Shown here one piece after another: positions 12,458 through 15,742 of a stretch of DNA of 15,742 nucleotides. A program made the position numbers and the translations under genes. The DNA is from Collinsella sp. (lineage in GTDB: Bacteria; Actinomycetota; Coriobacteriia; Coriobacteriales; Coriobacteriaceae), in NCBI GenBank assembly GCA_019413955.1, contig DXMX01000041.1, positions 882 to 16,623 of the forward strand, written 5' to 3'. Numbering within the stretch: position 1 is the stretch's first letter; the number at the start of each line of letters is the position of its first letter. The notes below the pieces were generated by a model. It had not been told where the DNA came from. It saw only the letters and a program-made list of their open reading frames with translations, and made no database searches.

Positions 12458-13395
12458 TAGACAGCCTCAATACGATGCAGGATATCCTCAACGACCTCAT
12501 CGATCGCAAATTCATCCATATCAAACCATACGATGCGATCATCGCGTTTAAACCACGAAAGCTGACGTTTGGCATAGCGACGCGAACGCATCTTGATGAG
12601 TTCGCGAGCCTCATCCATAGAAATCACGCCATTGAAAGCATCGATGATCTCTTTATAGCCAATTGCCTGCATCGAAGTCAGGGCATCTCCCAGCCCCTGG
12701 TCCATAAGACCGCGAACCTCATCAACAAGACCCTGCTCAAACATAAGATTGACGCGCAGGTTAATGCGCTCATAGAGCACCTCGCGATTACGCGTCAGAC
12801 CAAACCACAGAGCGTGATAATGCTCGCGCGGAACACTAAACTGCGACTTTTGCTGCGCATAGGAGACGCCATCATCGTGCATTTCGAGCGCACGAATCAC
12901 GCGGCGAACATTATGGGGGTGGATGACCGCAGCGGACTCGGGGTCACGCTCGGCAAGCAGGGCATGCAGTTCTTCCTCGCCAATACGCTCGGCAAGCTCC
13001 TGATAGCCCACACGGCGATCGTCCTCAAGTTCACCCGAGGGAAAGTCCATCTCATCGAGGGCGGCCTTGAGATACAGCCCCGTACCCCCGCAAAACACCG
13101 GTAGGCGGCCCTCGCCAAGCAAGCGCTCAACATGCGCGCGAGCGTCAACCTGATAAAGCGCAGCAGAATATGCCACACCCGGCTCTACAATGTCGACGAG
13201 ACGCAGCGGCGCCGTACACTCATCGGGCGTCATCTTTGCGGTACCGATGTCCATGCCGCGATAGATTTGCATCGCATCGCACGACAGCACTTCGGACGAA
13301 AGACGAGCTGCCAAACGGTCGGCAACATCGCTCTTACCAACCGCCGTCGGACCGACGATCGCAACGGCGGAAAGACCTGCCCCGGAAGAAACCAT
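12457..13395 (-). CDS. miaA: tRNA dimethylallyltransferase
   Basis: This enzyme adds a dimethylallyl group to N6 of A37 in tRNAs reading UNN codons, giving i6A, the substrate of MiaB encoded just upstream. The 312-residue length is normal. It has the P-loop GPTAVGKS (15-22), LSCDAMQIYRGMDIGTAK (the DSxQxYxxxxIGTAKP-type motif with Ala for Ser and Met for Pro nearby), GGTGLYLKAAL, RRVIRALE, and SMQAIGYKEI with RRYAKRQLSWFKRD near the end. Both ends overlap neighbours by one nt: the miaB stop with its ATG, and its own stop with the hflX ATG. Confidence 0.97.
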   Translation of the reverse strand: MVSSGAGLSAVAIVGPTAVGKSDVADRLAARLSSEVLSCDAMQIYRGMDIGTAKMTPDECTAPLRLVDIVEPGVAYSAALYQVDARAHVERLLGEGRLPVFCGGTGLYLKAALDEMDFPSGELEDDRRVGYQELAERIGEEELHALLAERDPESAAVIHPHNVRRVIRALEMHDDGVSYAQQKSQFSVPREHYHALWFGLTRNREVLYERINLRVNLMFEQGLVDEVRGLMDQGLGDALTSMQAIGYKEIIDAFNGVISMDEARELIKMRSRRYAKRQLSWFKRDDRIVWFDMDEFAIDEVVEDILHRIEAV

Positions 13396-14771
13396 TAGCG
13401 CGGCTCGCCCACAACGGAGCCGGACAAATACCAGGTCTTGGCAACGTCAACGTCAACATCAACGATCTTGCCAACAAGCTGATCGATGCTGTAACCCTCG
13501 GGGATAGGCGCATGCACGGTCTGATTCTTGGGACTCTTGCCCAGCAGGACCGCGTCGTTCTTTTTACTCGTTCCCTCAATGAGCGCCGGCACCACAGTAT
13601 GAAGCTCACCCTGGTTATACTCGTGTGCCGTGGTCTCGATAACCTTAACCAGGCGGTTGAAACGCTCGAGAACAACCTCATGCGGCGTAGGATCGTCAAT
13701 CTCTGCGGCCGGGGTACCGGCGCGCTTGGAATAGATGAAGGTATAGGCCTGAGCATAGCGGACCGTCTCGGCAAGCGAGAGCGTCTGCTCAAAGTCTTCT
13801 TCAGTCTCGCCTGGGAAGCCAACGATAATATCGGTCGAGAGCGCGATATCGGGCATACGGTTGCGAATGCGATCGACCAGGCCCAAATAGTCCTCACGTG
13901 TATAACGGCGATTCATCTCTTTGAGGATCCGCGTCGAACCTGACTGGACGGCCAGGTGCAGTTGCGGCATAACGGCAGACGTATCGGCCATGGCGTCGAT
14001 GGTCTCGGGGAGAAGATCCTTGGGATGCGAAGACGTAAAGAAGATGCGCTCCGCACCCGTATCGCCCACGGCACGCAGCAGATCGGCAAAACGCGGCTTG
14101 CCAAACAGATCGCGACCATATGAGTTAACGTTTTGGCCCAGCAGCGTAATCTCACGCACGCCCAGGTGCACCAAACCGGTCACCTCGTCGACAATCTCCT
14201 CGAAGGGGCGGCTCTTTTCGCGACCGCGCACGTACGGCACGATGCAATAGGAGCAGAAATTATTGCAGCCCGTCATGATGGGCACCCAAGCGTGATACTG
14301 GGTTTCGCGATGCCACGGCATGCTCATGGCATCCGTATCCTCATGCTCATTGGTGCGGATATGACGCTTGCCGTCAAGGAACGCCTCGGCAATGAGCTCG
14401 GCCACATGTGCAATAGAATGCGTGCCAAAGATGACATTGACGTTATCGACGTTGGTGAGCAGGCCCTCGCCATCACGCTGTGCGATGCAACCACCAACGG
14501 CAACCACGCGCTTGCCCGAAGGCGAAGGCGGCAGGCTTTTGCAGGAATTGCACTGACCGTACAGGCGAGTATCGGCGGCCTCGCGCACGCAGCATGTCAT
14601 GAAGACAACAATATCAGCATGCTCGGGATCGAGCGCCATGAGGCAACCATACGAATCGAGCAGACCGCTCACGCGCTCAGAGTCGTGCTGATTCATCTGG
14701 CAGCCAAAGGTGCGGATAAAGTAGGTTTTACCGGCAAGAATATCGCGTACGGAACGCTGGTCCATGTGCAT
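13395..14771 (-). CDS. miaB: tRNA-2-methylthio-N6-dimethylallyladenosine synthase
   Basis: A radical-SAM methylthiotransferase that converts i6A37 to ms2i6A37, so it acts right after MiaA. The 458-residue protein has the N-terminal MTTase domain with cluster cysteines C24 (FGCQMN), C60 (MTCCVREAA) and C95 (GGCIAQ), the radical SAM motif CNNFCSYC (C169, C173, C176) followed by VPYVRGREKSRP, and a C-terminal TRAM domain. The usual Asn before the second cysteine (NTC) is Met here, a small departure. An ATG at 14771 with AGGA close upstream is used; ATG 14765 (residue 3) is the alternative. It follows spoVS by 44 nt and its stop overlaps the miaA start. Confidence 0.97.
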   Translation of the reverse strand: MHMDQRSVRDILAGKTYFIRTFGCQMNQHDSERVSGLLDSYGCLMALDPEHADIVVFMTCCVREAADTRLYGQCNSCKSLPPSPSGKRVVAVGGCIAQRDGEGLLTNVDNVNVIFGTHSIAHVAELIAEAFLDGKRHIRTNEHEDTDAMSMPWHRETQYHAWVPIMTGCNNFCSYCIVPYVRGREKSRPFEEIVDEVTGLVHLGVREITLLGQNVNSYGRDLFGKPRFADLLRAVGDTGAERIFFTSSHPKDLLPETIDAMADTSAVMPQLHLAVQSGSTRILKEMNRRYTREDYLGLVDRIRNRMPDIALSTDIIVGFPGETEEDFEQTLSLAETVRYAQAYTFIYSKRAGTPAAEIDDPTPHEVVLERFNRLVKVIETTAHEYNQGELHTVVPALIEGTSKKNDAVLLGKSPKNQTVHAPIPEGYSIDQLVGKIVDVDVDVAKTWYLSGSVVGEPR

Positions 14772-14815
14772 AAGTCCTAACGATGGAGAGGGGGGCGAAT
14801 CGAGGCAAGCAGAAG

Positions 14816-15133
14816 CTATGCCACAGGCTTAACATCATCCATGACGACGTTATCCATAGCAGCTCGATTGATCTGGTGAACGTAGATAGAAAGGCGAATG
14901 GCCGTGCGCGACTCCCCGTTAATGAGGATGTCGGAGAACACGGGCGCGCAGGAAATATCAAAACCGGTTGGAATCAAAAAACCGCGCGCGATAGCCACGG
15001 CCTTAATGGCCTGGTTGACAGCACCAGCGCCGACACACTGGATGTTGACGGGTACACCATCCTTGACCATGCCGGCGATGGCGCCGGCAACGGACGCGGG
15101 CGATGATTTGCTTGATACCTTCAGGCAATCCAT
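14816..15133 (-). CDS. spoVS: Stage V sporulation protein S-like (Alba-type) protein
   Basis: A 105-residue protein whose first 86 residues closely follow Bacillus SpoVS: LKVSSKSSPASVAGAIAG, then QCVGAGAVNQAIKAVAIARG, then FSDILINGESRTAIRLSI. SpoVS is an Alba-fold, probably nucleic-acid-binding protein. It also occurs in non-sporulating bacteria, where its role is unclear. About 19 extra residues (acidic, VVMDDVKPVA at the end) extend past the usual C-terminus. ATG 15133 has CAGGAG at good spacing and begins at the conserved MxxLKVS; the frame runs back to 15208 without support. It lies between a gene of unknown function and miaB. No sporulation gene accompanies it, so a sporulation role is not implied. 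Confidence 0.93.
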   Translation of the reverse strand: MDCLKVSSKSSPASVAGAIAGMVKDGVPVNIQCVGAGAVNQAIKAVAIARGFLIPTGFDISCAPVFSDILINGESRTAIRLSIYVHQINRAAMDNVVMDDVKPVA

Positions 15134-15184
15134 GAAGAAACTCCTGCGTTTAAAAGTACGTTTTAACTGCAATAACTGTATCGT

Positions 15185-15200
15185 ACCGAGTGGACTCGGT
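15185..15200. promoter_or_regulatory. Perfect palindrome upstream of spoVS
   Basis: ACCGAGTGGACTCGGT is a 7-bp dyad around two central bases, 52 nt upstream of the spoVS start and 8 nt past the preceding stop. With a 2-nt centre it suits a protein-binding site better than an RNA hairpin, and no T-tract follows on the minus strand. Confidence 0.35.
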
Positions 15201-15207
15201 AAAGGCA

Positions 15208-15742
15208 CTATTCCTCTTTGGCAAGATCGAAGGTCACAGTGATTCGATCACGCGAAACACGAATCTTTGGGTCGCCACAAAGGTTGAGATAGTACCGGGC
15301 GGCAAGGTCATTAAAGTCACGCTCCACAGCACGCGAAAACTGTGCCATGTCATCCTTGGCAATACGTAGCCCGCGACGATCATTCGCAAGATCGACAGGA
15401 GCCGGCGCATGCGAGGACGAATCACGCTCGCGCAGCAGACGCGCGGTCACACCGCGAACGGGCTTAATCTGCCCTGCCAAAATGCGATGAGCAGTGCGCT
15501 CGGACATCTCAAGACCCAAACCCGAACAGATACGGATAAAGTCCTCGGCATCAGAGGCAAGGCCTAAACGATCGACAACCGGAAGCTCACTCTCGTCATC
15601 AATGAACAGGAGACGCGACGTATCGAGCCGACTTGACGCCTGAGCATAAAGGGTCGCGGCAATCTCAGACGGAGAACCAAGATAGACATCGCAACCACGC
15701 AACTCCTCGAGCGCAAACTCACAAGCAGCGCGAATAATATTA
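15208..15742 (-). CDS. Unknown protein, C-terminal part (cut by window end)
   Basis: The frame is open from the window edge to a TAG at 15208-15210, giving about 177 residues; the TTG at 15702 is not needed as a start because codons upstream (NIIRAACEFALEEL) read through to the edge. I do not recognise the family. The visible part is soluble and charged: RGCDVYLGSPSEIAATLYAQ, an acidic LLFIDDESELP, a region about residues 80-115 that could hold a helix-turn-helix (FIRICSGLGLEMSERTAHRIL), and a C-terminal segment rich in Arg and Asp ending ITVTFDLAKEE. It precedes spoVS by 74 nt on the same strand and may share its transcript. Confidence 0.7.
   Translation of the reverse strand, partial: NIIRAACEFALEELRGCDVYLGSPSEIAATLYAQASSRLDTSRLLFIDDESELPVVDRLGLASDAEDFIRICSGLGLEMSERTAHRILAGQIKPVRGVTARLLRERDSSSHAPAPVDLANDRRGLRIAKDDMAQFSRAVERDFNDLAARYYLNLCGDPKIRVSRDRITVTFDLAKEE

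Noticed and set aside
14133..14780. 215-codon frame antisense to miaB
   Set aside because: miaB has all cluster cysteines and the radical SAM motif on the other strand; the antisense frame has no recognisable domain or ribosome site.

Overview
The window looks like chromosome of a Coriobacteriia member, most likely Collinsella or a close relative. This rests on moderately GC-rich DNA, actinobacterial gene order (pgsA-like, garA, MerR/ftsR; and nrdR, LysM, lexA, both as in Mycobacterium), and Firmicutes-like families beside them (DUF1836, DegV, SpoVS). The genus is inference from protein resemblance and gene order; no search was run.

Layout. 1-3557 (+): the end of a CDP-alcohol phosphatidyltransferase, a GarA-type FHA protein, a MerR regulator resembling FtsR/Rv1828, adenine phosphoribosyltransferase, and a secreted NlpC/P60 cell-wall hydrolase ending at an intrinsic terminator. 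3634-5385: a convergent pair, a DegV/FakB-type lipid-binding protein (+) and a DUF1836 HTH protein (-), sharing a bidirectional terminator and carrying near-identical palindromic sites upstream of each gene. 5426-7783: thioredoxin reductase (-) divergent from an MGDG-synthase/UgtP-like glycosyltransferase (+). 7784-8278: the only long gap, flanked by two giant hairpins that share a 58-nt core but have unrelated, self-complementary arms. 8279-9674 (-): LysM protein, nrdR and dut, then (+) lexA and a membrane acyltransferase-like gene, with three evenly spaced SOS boxes in the lexA/LysM divergent region. 11168-15742 (-): an unknown gene cut by the window end, spoVS, miaB, miaA and hflX, the last three joined by 1-nt TAATG overlaps.

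How they work together. The lexA region is a compact DNA-stress module: LexA, a LysM membrane protein in the place of the SOS division suppressors YneA/DivS/Rv2719c, the ribonucleotide reductase repressor NrdR and dUTPase. miaB-miaA-hflX is a tRNA modification (ms2i6A37) and ribosome-rescue cluster. The phosphatidyltransferase, DegV and glycosyltransferase genes all touch membrane lipid metabolism. 

The strongest candidates for something undescribed are the two conserved-tip, variable-arm hairpins at 7794-7897 and 8153-8258, followed by the shared DUF1836/degV operator. No tRNA, rRNA, CRISPR array, transposase or phage gene was seen.
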